From the NCBI GenBank assembly GCA_943326315.2, contig CALPSU020000028.1:1-14586 (forward strand): a DNA stretch of 14,586 bases, read 5' to 3'. Position numbers and translations under genes: made by a program. Under the pieces are notes generated by a model that was given only the letters and a program-made list of their open reading frames with translations, was not told the origin of the DNA and made no database searches. Below are positions 1-6,497 of the stretch, piece by piece (position 1 is the stretch's first letter; every line of letters starts with the position of its first letter). This DNA comes from Chryseobacterium gleum. GTDB taxonomy: Bacteria > Bacteroidota > Bacteroidia > Flavobacteriales_D > Crocinitomicaceae.

Positions 1-1520
1 CAAAAAATAAATGGAGTATTAATAAAGGAGCTACAAAAAAAGTTACAATTAAATATGAAGTTTATGCATTTGAACTTTCAGTAAGAACTAGTTTTATTGA
101 CCTTACACATGGTTTTGTTAGTGGTACTAGTATGTTTATGTATATCGAAGAGTGTAAAAATTTAGCAGGAAAATTAGAAATCTATCCGTACAAAGATTTT
201 AAAGTTATTTCTACTGCGCTTCCAAGAGTTTCTGAAGGCATTTCAAAAGAAGGTTTTTCTGAATTTGAATTTGAAAATTACGATCAATTAGTTGATTGTC
301 CGATTGAAATGGGAAATCAAGAAGTTTTCGAATTCAATGCTGCCGGAGTTAAACATACCGTTGCAATTTATGGAGTCGGTAACCATAATATAGATATGTT
401 AAAAGTTGATATGGCTAAAATCATTGAAAAAACCTCAGCTGTTGTTGGTGAAAATCCTAATCAAAATTACACTTTTATTATACATAATGTAATTGATGGG
501 CAGGGTGGTTTAGAGCATAAAAATTCTTCTACGTTGAGTGTCAACAGATGGACATATGACGGTTCAGAATATATTGGATTTTTGTCTTTAGTAGCTCATG
601 AATATTTTCATTTATGGAATGTAAAAAGAATTCGACCAATTGAATTAGGGCCATTTAATTACGATGAAGAAAATTACACTTCTCTCTTATGGGTTATGGA
701 AGGATTTACATCTTATTACGATGAATTATTACTGTTAAGAGCTGGCTATTATTCACAAGAAATGTATTTACCAAAATTATTAAGTTCATTAAATTATGTT
801 GAGGGCTCTGTAGGAACTAGAATTCAACCTGTCGCACATTCTAGTTTTGATGCTTGGATAAAGGCTTATAGACCAAATGAAAACAGTTCGAATACAACTA
901 TGACTTATTATTCTCGTGGCGCTTTATTAGCAGCATGCTTTGACGCTATGATTATTGCAAAATCGGATGGAAAAAAAGGATTAGATCATTTTTTGCAACA
1001 GTTATATTCGAAGTTTTATAAAAAGATGAATAGAGGTTTTTCTGAAATAGAGTTTCAAGAAGAATTAGAATTGTTTTTAGGAGAAGATTTGGATCAGTTT
1101 TTTAAAGATTATGTTTTCGGAGTAAAAGTTCCAGATTATAATTCAATTTTTTCTAAAGTAGGAGTAAAGGTTGATTATACAGGAATGGCAAAACCTTCTT
1201 TTGGAGCCTCTACAGTTAGTAATGAAGGGAAAGTAATTGTAAAATCAATCAGGTCAGGTTCATCTGCCGAAGAGTCAGGTTTAAGTATTAATGATGAAAT
1301 TATAGGTTGTAATGGATTTAGAATAGATCAAGCAGCTTTTGAAGAAATGATAAATTCTTTAAATGCAGGACAGGTATTAAATCTTTTGGTAGCTCGAGAT
1401 GAATTGTTATTTGAATTGAATGTTAAAATTTTAAATTACGAACGACCTCAGTATAAATTTTCTCCTGTTGATTCTCCTAAAACAAATAATTTAAAAGAAT
1501 ATTGGCTAAGAAAACAATAA
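1..1520 (+). CDS. M61 family metallopeptidase with C-terminal PDZ domain (5' end outside window)
   Basis: This is a zinc aminopeptidase of the M61 (glycyl aminopeptidase) family, cut at its 5' end. The frame stays open from base 3 through the ATG at 132, and the codons before that ATG encode the typical M61 lead-in (YEVYAFELSVRTSFID, then HGFVSGTSMF), so 132 is not the start. The zinc motif HEYFH is encoded at 597-611, followed by WNVKRIRP. The third ligand Glu, in VMEGFTSYY, is at 699-701, 34 codons after the first His. The substrate-side motif GGLEH lies about 25 codons before HEYFH. A PDZ domain (about 1220-1430) contains the carboxylate-binding-type loop SGLSINDEIIGCNG, and the protein ends in the usual short Trp-containing tail. 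Any signal peptide would lie outside the window. The next gene starts two bases after the stop, so the two are probably co-transcribed. Family assignment is firm; the substrate is unknown. Confidence 0.9.
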   Translation, partial: KNKWSINKGATKKVTIKYEVYAFELSVRTSFIDLTHGFVSGTSMFMYIEECKNLAGKLEIYPYKDFKVISTALPRVSEGISKEGFSEFEFENYDQLVDCPIEMGNQEVFEFNAAGVKHTVAIYGVGNHNIDMLKVDMAKIIEKTSAVVGENPNQNYTFIIHNVIDGQGGLEHKNSSTLSVNRWTYDGSEYIGFLSLVAHEYFHLWNVKRIRPIELGPFNYDEENYTSLLWVMEGFTSYYDELLLLRAGYYSQEMYLPKLLSSLNYVEGSVGTRIQPVAHSSFDAWIKAYRPNENSSNTTMTYYSRGALLAACFDAMIIAKSDGKKGLDHFLQQLYSKFYKKMNRGFSEIEFQEELELFLGEDLDQFFKDYVFGVKVPDYNSIFSKVGVKVDYTGMAKPSFGASTVSNEGKVIVKSIRSGSSAEESGLSINDEIIGCNGFRIDQAAFEEMINSLNAGQVLNLLVARDELLFELNVKILNYERPQYKFSPVDSPKTNNLKEYWLRKQ

Positions 1521-1522
1521 TA

Positions 1523-2359
1523 ATGAACAAATCAATTCTTGTCGCGGATAGTGGTGGTACTCAAACAGATTGGTGTTATGTTAATTTGGATGGGGAAAGA
1601 GAATATTTCACTACCAAATCTTTTCACCCTTCTAATTGGAGTGAAACTTTTGAACTTGAATTTAAAGAATATTGGTCTAAAAAAGAATATTTTAAAAGAA
1701 CAGCCTTGCATTTTTATGGTGCTGGATGTTTAAACAAAAATAATAAAATACAATTAGCTAATTATTTTAAAAAATGGGGATTTGAAGATGTAGCTATTTT
1801 TTCCGATGTTGAAGGTGCGGGACATGCATTATTGGGGGATAAGAAAGGAACGATTGCTATTTTAGGAACAGGTTCAGTTGTTGCTCATTTTAATGGTGAT
1901 GGTGGTTTTAAAATTAACGGTGGATTAGGATACATATTAGGTGATGAAGGCAGTGGTTATTATTTTGGGAAGCTTTTGGTTTCTGAGCTTTTAAATGGAG
2001 CTCTTTCAGAGGAATTGTCAAATTTATTGTTTGAATTAATAGGAGATAGAGAAACTATTTTACAAAAAGTATATGGAGAAGCGGGTAGAGCTTTTTTAAG
2101 TTCAATTGCTTTTTTACTAAAAGATCTAGATTATAATTCAAGTTTAAATGAATTCCATACTTCAAATATTCAATTATTTTCAGATAAATATCTATCGGAA
2201 AGATTAGATCTACAAGAAATTTCAATCGTTGGTAGTTATGGTTTTAATAATCAAAAAAAAATTATTGAAATTTTACAATTAATTAATGTAAAATTGCTAA
2301 ATTGTATTCAGTATCCTATTGTTGATTTGACTGATTACGTCTTAAAAAGTACATTTTAA
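1523..2359 (+). CDS. BadF/BadG/BcrA/BcrD-type ATPase, N-acetylglucosamine kinase-like
   Basis: This 278-residue protein belongs to the actin-like ATPase superfamily, in the BadF/NAGK branch, which is usually annotated as N-acetylglucosamine kinase in this phylum. The likely reaction is ATP-dependent phosphorylation of an amino sugar in the cytoplasm. The phosphate-1 loop is DSGGTQTDW (residues 9-17). A second phosphate-binding turn is LGTGS (114-118), and the glycine-rich LGDEGSGYYFG (about 139-149) is the family hallmark near the sugar site. There is no signal peptide. I chose ATG 1523 over an in-frame TTG at 1502, because the TTG would overlap the M61 gene by 19 bases and only adds MAKKTII before the first beta strand. 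The gene follows the M61 peptidase after two bases, suggesting one transcript, but that neighbour does not identify the sugar. Kinase specificity is inferred from family only. Confidence 0.8.
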   Translation: MNKSILVADSGGTQTDWCYVNLDGEREYFTTKSFHPSNWSETFELEFKEYWSKKEYFKRTALHFYGAGCLNKNNKIQLANYFKKWGFEDVAIFSDVEGAGHALLGDKKGTIAILGTGSVVAHFNGDGGFKINGGLGYILGDEGSGYYFGKLLVSELLNGALSEELSNLLFELIGDRETILQKVYGEAGRAFLSSIAFLLKDLDYNSSLNEFHTSNIQLFSDKYLSERLDLQEISIVGSYGFNNQKKIIEILQLINVKLLNCIQYPIVDLTDYVLKSTF

Positions 2360-2368
2360 TCAGTCAAA
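2326..2368 (+). terminator. Perfect 12-bp inverted repeat spanning the kinase stop codon, possible terminator
   Basis: TTTGACTGATTA (2326-2337) and TAATCAGTCAAA (2357-2368) are exact reverse complements with a 19-base loop. The right arm begins at the TAA stop (2357-2359) of the kinase gene. No U-tract follows directly, but a small TTAAAG/CTTTAA hairpin (2376-2389) and a run of T residues lie just downstream. It could be a two-part terminator or an mRNA 3'-end stabiliser. Confidence 0.45.
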
Positions 2369-2431
2369 ATAGCATTTTAAAGGGCTTTAATTTTTTTAGT
2401 TTAGTTTTTATACATATTTATCTATAAAAAC

Positions 2432-2474
2432 TTGATGTTGGTAGAATAAATAATTTTATATTAAATTAATTTTA
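2432..2474 (+). promoter_or_regulatory. Weak candidate promoter for the SiaC-like gene
   Basis: The 143-base spacer before the ATG at 2503 is extremely AT-rich and holds two one-mismatch copies of the Bacteroidota -7 box TAnnTTTG, both TAATTTTA (2451-2458 and 2467-2474). A TTG at 2432-2434 lies 16 bases before the first. No Shine-Dalgarno sequence is visible. In DNA of this composition such matches occur easily by chance. Confidence 0.25.
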
Positions 2475-2502
2475 GAAATTGCATATACTAAAACATTACT
2501 AG

Positions 2503-2907
2503 ATGGAAAAACTTTATATAAAGGACTCTCCTCAAACTCCATTAATCAATTTTGATGGTCAAATTGGATTGATGGAAATAAAAGGTAGATCAATTCCTGA
2601 TCAAGCAGATGAATTTTGGTTACCTGTTTTAAATTGGTTTGATTCTTATTTATTGAATCCAGTAAATAGTACTACTGTTAAGATTGATTTAGAGTATTTT
2701 AATATAAGTTCTTCTAAACGTATTTTGTTTTTACTTTATAAACTAAATGAATTAGCTGAAAAAGGTTTAGATGTAAAGGTTGAATGGATGTATAGAGAAG
2801 CAGATGACGACATGTATGAAGTAGGTCAAGATTATGCATATATGGTTAAAGTTCCTTTCGAATTTAATATGTATGAAGATAAAGATAAAGATATGATTAC
2901 ATTATAA
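2503..2907 (+). CDS. SiaC-like regulatory protein (DUF1987 family)
   Basis: This 134-residue protein is a full-length member of the DUF1987 family, typified by SiaC of Pseudomonas aeruginosa, a small partner-binding protein switched by threonine phosphorylation (SiaB kinase, SiaA phosphatase) that activates the diguanylate cyclase SiaD. Recognisable family blocks are the N-terminal TPLINFD (residues 13-19) with GLMEIKGRSIPD, then WFDSYL, LEYFN, SSSKRILFLL, and the acidic YREADDDMYEVGQDY near the C terminus. The fold resembles a STAS-like alpha/beta domain. Residue 68, in YFN-I-SSSK, is isoleucine (codon ATA, 2704-2706), whereas the SiaC-type sequence I recall has the phosphorylated threonine there; Ser69-71 remain. 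The gene stands alone, with its own spacer upstream and a strong terminator downstream, and no SiaA, SiaB or SiaD gene is nearby. Family call is strong; the regulatory role here is inferred. Confidence 0.85.
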   Translation: MEKLYIKDSPQTPLINFDGQIGLMEIKGRSIPDQADEFWLPVLNWFDSYLLNPVNSTTVKIDLEYFNISSSKRILFLLYKLNELAEKGLDVKVEWMYREADDDMYEVGQDYAYMVKVPFEFNMYEDKDKDMITL

Positions 2908-2927
2908 TTACAAGATATTTATATCGT

Positions 2928-2959
2928 AAAAAAGCACTTTCTTATGAAAGTGCTTTTTT
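2928..2959. terminator. Bidirectional intrinsic terminator between convergent genes
   Basis: AAAAAAGCACTTTC (2928-2941) pairs perfectly with GAAAGTGCTTTTTT (2946-2959) around a TTAT tetraloop, a 14-bp stem. Flanking A and T runs give a U-tract on both strands. It lies 20 bases after the SiaC-like gene and 53 bases past the stop of the convergent TIGR02757 gene, so it can end both transcripts. Confidence 0.92.
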
Positions 2960-3012
2960 GGTTTAATTTATTACTTGATTGAATAAATATAAATTTCAAG
3001 AACTATTTCCTA

Positions 3013-3771
3013 TTAAAAATTTTCAAATACCCCTAAACCGAATAATGCAAAATCATATTTTGAAGGATCAATAGGATCAAATTCTCTAAGGTGAATCATC
3101 ATTTCTTCCAATGCTTTATAGTCATTTTGCTTTCTAGTAATTAAGCCTAATTTTCTCGCAATATTTGCTGTGTGAACATCTAATGGTACGGACAATTCAC
3201 TGGGAGAAATGGAATTCCAAATACCGAAGTCAACACCATTGTTATCTTTACGGCATAGCCATCTTAAACACATGTTTAGTCGCTTTGCTGCAGAATTTTT
3301 ATACGGATTTGAAATATGTTTTTGTGATCTACTATCGTGTTCAACTTTTAGAAAAGCGTTTCTGAAATTAATTATTCGTCCTTGTGAACCAAATACAGAT
3401 GGATGAGAACTAAATGCATTTTCAAATCCTCCATTTTTATATAAGTCCTGAATGCTTCTAAAGAAAAAATCTAAATCAATGCTATTGAATGTGCGATGAA
3501 CAAATTTTAAATCTTTAGCTAGTACTGAATCGTAATTATTAATAAATTCATAAGGTTCATTGTTCATTATTTCAAGCAGATTTTCACCACTTTTAATAAT
3601 GCTTTTTCGATTACCCCAAGCGATTGTTGAAACTAAAAATGCAACAATTTCAATGTCTTCTTTTTTTGAAAATCGATGAGGAAGTTGGATTGGGTCACTT
3701 TCAATAAATTTTACTGAATTATATTCAATTGCTTTAAAATCTAAAAATTCTTTAAGTTCTGATCGATTCAT
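3013..3771 (-). CDS. TIGR02757 family protein (DUF2400), function unknown
   Basis: This 252-residue protein is a full-length member of TIGR02757/DUF2400, common in Bacteroidota and without an established function. Seen are the family blocks DPIQLPHRFSKKEDIEI and AFLVSTIAWGNRKSII near the N terminus, LRWLCRKDNNGVDFGIW in the middle, and PLDVHTANIARKLGL (about residues 196-210) followed by RKQNDYKALEE, DPIDPSKYDFALFGLGV and the C terminus. DVHTANIARKLGL resembles the segment after the catalytic hairpin in HhH-GPD DNA glycosylases (VDTHVxRVxxRLG), so a glycosylase-like helical fold is plausible. However, no LPGVGxxTA-type hairpin with its catalytic lysine is visible. The ATG at 3771 is well placed, 7 bases after the lolD-like stop, making this the last gene of a ribBA-lolD operon that ends at the 2928-2959 terminator. 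It is cytoplasmic, with no signal peptide or membrane segment. A DNA-related role is inference only. Confidence 0.85.
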   Translation of the reverse strand: MNRSELKEFLDFKAIEYNSVKFIESDPIQLPHRFSKKEDIEIVAFLVSTIAWGNRKSIIKSGENLLEIMNNEPYEFINNYDSVLAKDLKFVHRTFNSIDLDFFFRSIQDLYKNGGFENAFSSHPSVFGSQGRIINFRNAFLKVEHDSRSQKHISNPYKNSAAKRLNMCLRWLCRKDNNGVDFGIWNSISPSELSVPLDVHTANIARKLGLITRKQNDYKALEEMMIHLREFDPIDPSKYDFALFGLGVFENF

Positions 3772-3778
3772 TGTGAAA

Positions 3779-4435
3779 CTAATAATTTACTAAAATACCA
3801 TCTTTCATAAGGTATTTTGTGTCAGCCATATTTGCTAATGTTTCATTATGAGTAATTATAACAAATGTTTGATTGAATTCTTTTCTTAAATCGAAAAATA
3901 ATTCATGCAATTCTTGTGAGTTTTTTGAATCCAAATTTCCAGATGGCTCATCTGCGAAAATTATTTTAGGTTTGTTAATTAAAGATCTTGCAACTGCAAC
4001 TCGTTGTTGTTCTCCACCTGATAATTCACTTGGTTTATGTTCTGCTCTTGAGGTTAATCCTAATATATCCAGTAATTTGGAAGCTTCTTTTTTTGCGTCA
4101 TTAATACTTAGCCCTTTAATAAGTGCAGGTAAACAAATGTTTTCAATTGCAGTAAATTCAGGTAGTAATTGATGAAATTGAAAAATAAATCCAATATGGG
4201 TGTTTCTAAATTCAGATAATTTTTTTGATGATAATGAAAATGGATTAATATTAGCAATTTCAATAATCCCTGAATCAGGTTTCTCTAAAGTTCCTAATAA
4301 TTGCAATAATGTAGTTTTTCCAGCACCTGAAGCTCCGACAATAGAAATTATTTCACCTTGTTCAACTTTAAAATCAATACTTTTTAATATTTGAAGCGAT
4401 CCATAAGATTTTGTTAATGCAGTAGCTTTTAACAT
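3779..4435 (-). CDS. lolD: ABC transporter ATP-binding protein, LolD-like
   Basis: This 218-residue stand-alone ATPase belongs to the LolD/MacB-type group of ABC proteins, which power MacB-fold membrane partners. LolD itself drives release of lipoproteins from the inner membrane to LolA. All motifs are intact: Walker A GASGAGKTT (residues 34-42), Q-loop FQFHQLLPEF with the family-typical sequence, signature LSGGEQQR (138-145), Walker B IIFADEP with catalytic Glu163, D-loop SGNLD and switch His196 (ITHNE). Length is normal for LolD. The start codon overlaps the ribBA stop in the arrangement TAATG (4437-4433), implying translational coupling. No LolC/E permease gene is in the window, so the partner is encoded elsewhere, as is common in Bacteroidota. 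The group also contains FtsE and macrolide-exporter ATPases; the ADEPSGNLDS motif and the lone context favour LolD, but the exact symbol is less certain than the family. Confidence 0.85.
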   Translation of the reverse strand: MLKATALTKSYGSLQILKSIDFKVEQGEIISIVGASGAGKTTLLQLLGTLEKPDSGIIEIANINPFSLSSKKLSEFRNTHIGFIFQFHQLLPEFTAIENICLPALIKGLSINDAKKEASKLLDILGLTSRAEHKPSELSGGEQQRVAVARSLINKPKIIFADEPSGNLDSKNSQELHELFFDLRKEFNQTFVIITHNETLANMADTKYLMKDGILVNY

Positions 4436-5649
4436 TATTTTTTCATTTTTATTGAATGCCCCATTTTATCACGTTTAGTGATCATATACTCTTCGTTGTG
4501 TATATTACTTTCAATTTCTAATGAAATATTTTCAACGATTTCAAGACCGTAACCTACTAAACCTGTTCGTTTTGTTGGGTTGTTTGTCATTAACTTCATT
4601 TTGGAAATACCTAAATCACGAATTATTTGAGCTCCGATTCCGTAATCTCTTTCGTCCATTTTAAATCCGAGCATTAAATTTGCTTCCACGGTATCGTATC
4701 CTTCTTCTTGTAATTTATAAGCTCTAAGTTTATTTACTAAACCAATTCCTCTTCCTTCTTGATTCATGTATACGATAATACCTTTCCCTTCTTTTTCAAT
4801 AGCTTGCATCGCTGCATGTAATTGAGGTCCACAATCACAACGACAAGAACCGAAAATATCTCCCGTTATACACGATGAATGAACTCTAACTAATACAGGT
4901 TCATCTTTTTTCCATTCCCCTTTTACGAGTGCTAGATGTTCTTTTCCAGAATTTTTTTCTTTATAGGCATGAAGTTGAAAATCTCCCCAAGTAGTTGGCA
5001 TTTTAACATCAACAATTCTATCAATTAAAGATTCAGTTTTTATTCTATATTCAATTAAGTCTTCAATCGAAACTATTTTTAAATCGAATTTTTTAGCGAT
5101 TTTAAATAATTGAGGAAGACGTGCCATTGTTCCGTCTTCGTTGAGTATTTCAACGATAACTCCAGCTGGTTCGAATCCAGCTAATCTAGAAAGATCTACA
5201 GCAGCTTCTGTGTGACCAGCTCTTCTAAGTACACCTTCTTTCTTCGCTCTTAAAGGAAATATATGTCCAGGTTTCCCTAATTCAGAAGGGTGGATAGAAG
5301 GGTCAATTAATGCTTGAATAGTTTTTGAACGATCACTAGCAGAAATACCTGTAGTACAACCATGACCATTTAAATCAACAGAAACAGTAAAAGGTGTTTC
5401 ATATGCTGCCGAATTGGATTTAACCATAAGTTCAAGTCCTAATTCGTCACATTTATCCTCTAATAAAGGTGCGCAAATTAAACCTCTACCATGAGTAGCC
5501 ATGAAATTAACTATTTCAGGAGTAACATTTCTAGCTGCGGTAAGAAAATCACCTTCATTTTCACGATCTTCATCATCAACAACGATGATCACTTTACCAT
5601 TTTTTATTTCTTCGATTGCTTCTTCAATCGTATTTAATTTAAAACTCAT
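4435..5649 (-). CDS. ribBA: Bifunctional 3,4-dihydroxy-2-butanone-4-phosphate synthase / GTP cyclohydrolase II
   Basis: This 404-residue fused enzyme makes both precursors of riboflavin: RibB converts ribulose 5-phosphate to 3,4-dihydroxy-2-butanone 4-phosphate and formate, and RibA opens GTP. The N-terminal RibB half shows the acidic metal and substrate loop DDEDRENEGD (25-34), HGRGLICAPL, and RAGHTEAAVDLSRLAG. The C-terminal RibA half carries the zinc cysteines Cys260, Cys271 and Cys273 in HSSC-ITGDIFGSC-RCDCG, the GTP-binding EGRGIGLVNKLRAY, DTVEAN and TNNPTKR. All catalytic motifs are intact and length is normal. I start at ATG 5649 (MSFKLNTIEEAIE); the longer reading would use TTG at 5658 and adds only three residues. 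No FMN riboswitch precedes it: only 46 bases separate it from the upstream gene, so it probably shares that gene's transcript. Its stop overlaps the lolD-like start by one base. Confidence 0.96.
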   Translation of the reverse strand: MSFKLNTIEEAIEEIKNGKVIIVVDDEDRENEGDFLTAARNVTPEIVNFMATHGRGLICAPLLEDKCDELGLELMVKSNSAAYETPFTVSVDLNGHGCTTGISASDRSKTIQALIDPSIHPSELGKPGHIFPLRAKKEGVLRRAGHTEAAVDLSRLAGFEPAGVIVEILNEDGTMARLPQLFKIAKKFDLKIVSIEDLIEYRIKTESLIDRIVDVKMPTTWGDFQLHAYKEKNSGKEHLALVKGEWKKDEPVLVRVHSSCITGDIFGSCRCDCGPQLHAAMQAIEKEGKGIIVYMNQEGRGIGLVNKLRAYKLQEEGYDTVEANLMLGFKMDERDYGIGAQIIRDLGISKMKLMTNNPTKRTGLVGYGLEIVENISLEIESNIHNEEYMITKRDKMGHSIKMKK

Positions 5650-5695
5650 CGTGTTCAATGTTTTGATCTATTATTGAATGTGATCTAATTTAATT

Positions 5696-6418
5696 TTATA
5701 TTTCGGTTTGTTTTTCAAAATACCAAAAATTAGAATCTTTTATTGTTTTGTCGTTTGTTATAGTATATCTTTTTGTTCTAGAAAATCTGGAAATAGGATA
5801 ACCGATGATATATCCTAAAATACCAGTTTTAGCAATATTGAAATAAATTTTATCATTAAAGCCAAGACTTCTAGAACTCTCACCAGCTTTTTTTGAATAT
5901 TCTAAAGAAAGAATAGGAGCAAATGCAAGTGTTAGAGCACCAGAAACGATCATAGCACCTTTTCCAAAAGAATGAATTAATGCTCTTCTAGGAGATGAGT
6001 AATCAAAATGAAGTATTTGATTCAAAGGAATAGCCCTAGGAACTTCATTTTCTGAATAATAAAAACTAGAAAAATCATTTGAAGAATTAATAGTTGAACC
6101 ATCTTTAAAATTATGTTCTATTGTTTCATTCTTAACATCAAAAAGTATGTTTTTTTCATTTAAATCTCTAATATTTCCACTTACATAATATTGTTTTTCA
6201 GTTGAAATAGTATCACTTACTTTTTCATTGTACGTTATTATGTATGATCCTACATCTTTAATTTTAATTTTTTTTGAAGGATTAGCTGAATTCACTAATA
6301 AAAAATATCCAAAAACGGAGTCTTCTTCTGTCGCTTGAAGATTATTGGGAGTTTGAGAGATGAAATGAAATGAAAAAGATAAAAAACTTAATAATAACAA
6401 GGTCTTAATATATCGCAT
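5696..6418 (-). CDS. Predicted secreted or membrane-anchored protein of unknown function
   Basis: I do not recognise a named family for this 240-residue protein. Residues 1-21 form a clear signal peptide: Arg2 and Lys5, then a Leu/Phe/Ser-rich hydrophobic core ending in FHFIS before QTPNN. Residues about 35-140 look like a beta-rich globular region (alternating strands around KIKIKDVGSYIITYN, YYVSGNIRDLNEKNILF and AIPLNQILHFDY). Two hydrophobic glycine-containing stretches follow, about 152-170 (GKGAMIVSGALTLAFAPIL) and 198-212 (TGILGYIIGYPISRF), and the tail is polar. This suggests an exported domain attached to the membrane, or a short hydrophobic hairpin. The ATG at 6418 lies just after a hairpin terminator and a TATTTTTG promoter-like box. 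It is 46 bases upstream of ribBA, so it may be the first gene of the ribBA-lolD-TIGR02757 transcript. No link to riboflavin is evident. Confidence 0.7.
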   Translation of the reverse strand: MRYIKTLLLLSFLSFSFHFISQTPNNLQATEEDSVFGYFLLVNSANPSKKIKIKDVGSYIITYNEKVSDTISTEKQYYVSGNIRDLNEKNILFDVKNETIEHNFKDGSTINSSNDFSSFYYSENEVPRAIPLNQILHFDYSSPRRALIHSFGKGAMIVSGALTLAFAPILSLEYSKKAGESSRSLGFNDKIYFNIAKTGILGYIIGYPISRFSRTKRYTITNDKTIKDSNFWYFEKQTEI

Positions 6419-6432
6419 AATATTTTTTTTAT

Positions 6433-6440
6433 CAAAAATA
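6433..6440 (-). promoter_or_regulatory. Candidate -7 box before the secreted protein and ribBA group
   Basis: Read on the minus strand this is TATTTTTG, an exact match to the Bacteroidota -7 consensus TAnnTTTG, 14 bases before the ATG at 6418. No clear TTTG -33 element lies at the right distance. The box sits directly against the terminator stem of the upstream gene, so the predicted leader would be only a few bases long. Confidence 0.35.
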
Positions 6441-6473
6441 ACAAAATCAACCCGATTTAGAGTTGATTTTGTT
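6440..6473 (-). terminator. Hairpin terminator after the M3 peptidase gene
   Basis: A 12-bp perfect inverted repeat (6440-6451 with 6462-6473, 10-base loop) lies 24 bases after the M3 peptidase stop. Read on the minus strand, its right arm ends in GATTTTGTT and runs into TATTTTTG, a T-rich tract as expected for an intrinsic terminator. It separates the M3 transcript from the ribBA-containing one. Confidence 0.7.
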
Positions 6474-6497
6474 TCATTTAATTTATTTATAAACTTC

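Noticed and set aside
132..1520. ATG at 132 as the start of the left M61 gene
   Set aside because: The frame is open from base 3, and the codons before 132 encode conserved M61 sequence (YEVYAFELSVRTSF), so the gene begins outside the window.
1502..1523. TTG at 1502 as kinase start
   Set aside because: It overlaps the end of the M61 gene and adds residues before a canonical N terminus; ATG 1523 gives MNKSILVADSGGTQTDW directly.
1539..1733. 64-codon frame inside the kinase gene; similar short frames at 3165-3406, 7972-8181, 8820-9011 and 9980-10168
   Set aside because: All are shadows of well-supported genes in other frames, with no recognisable protein features.
3873..4394. Open frames on the plus strand opposite the lolD-like gene (3873-4172, 4200-4394)
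   Set aside because: They lie wholly antisense to a strongly conserved ABC ATPase and show no independent coding signal.
3779..4435. Macrolide-export or FtsE identity for the lolD-like ATPase
   Set aside because: No MacB/MacA or FtsX partner is adjacent, and the motif set and length fit LolD at least as well; the alternative is left open in the entry.
5650..5658. TTG at 5658 as ribBA start
   Set aside because: It adds only three residues before ATG 5649, which starts the usual MSxxxLNTIEEAI sequence.
5650..5695. FMN riboswitch or operator upstream of ribBA
   Set aside because: The spacer is only 46 bases, too short for an RFN element. A 7-base direct repeat TGATCTA (5664-5670, 5681-5687) is present but could be chance in DNA of this composition.
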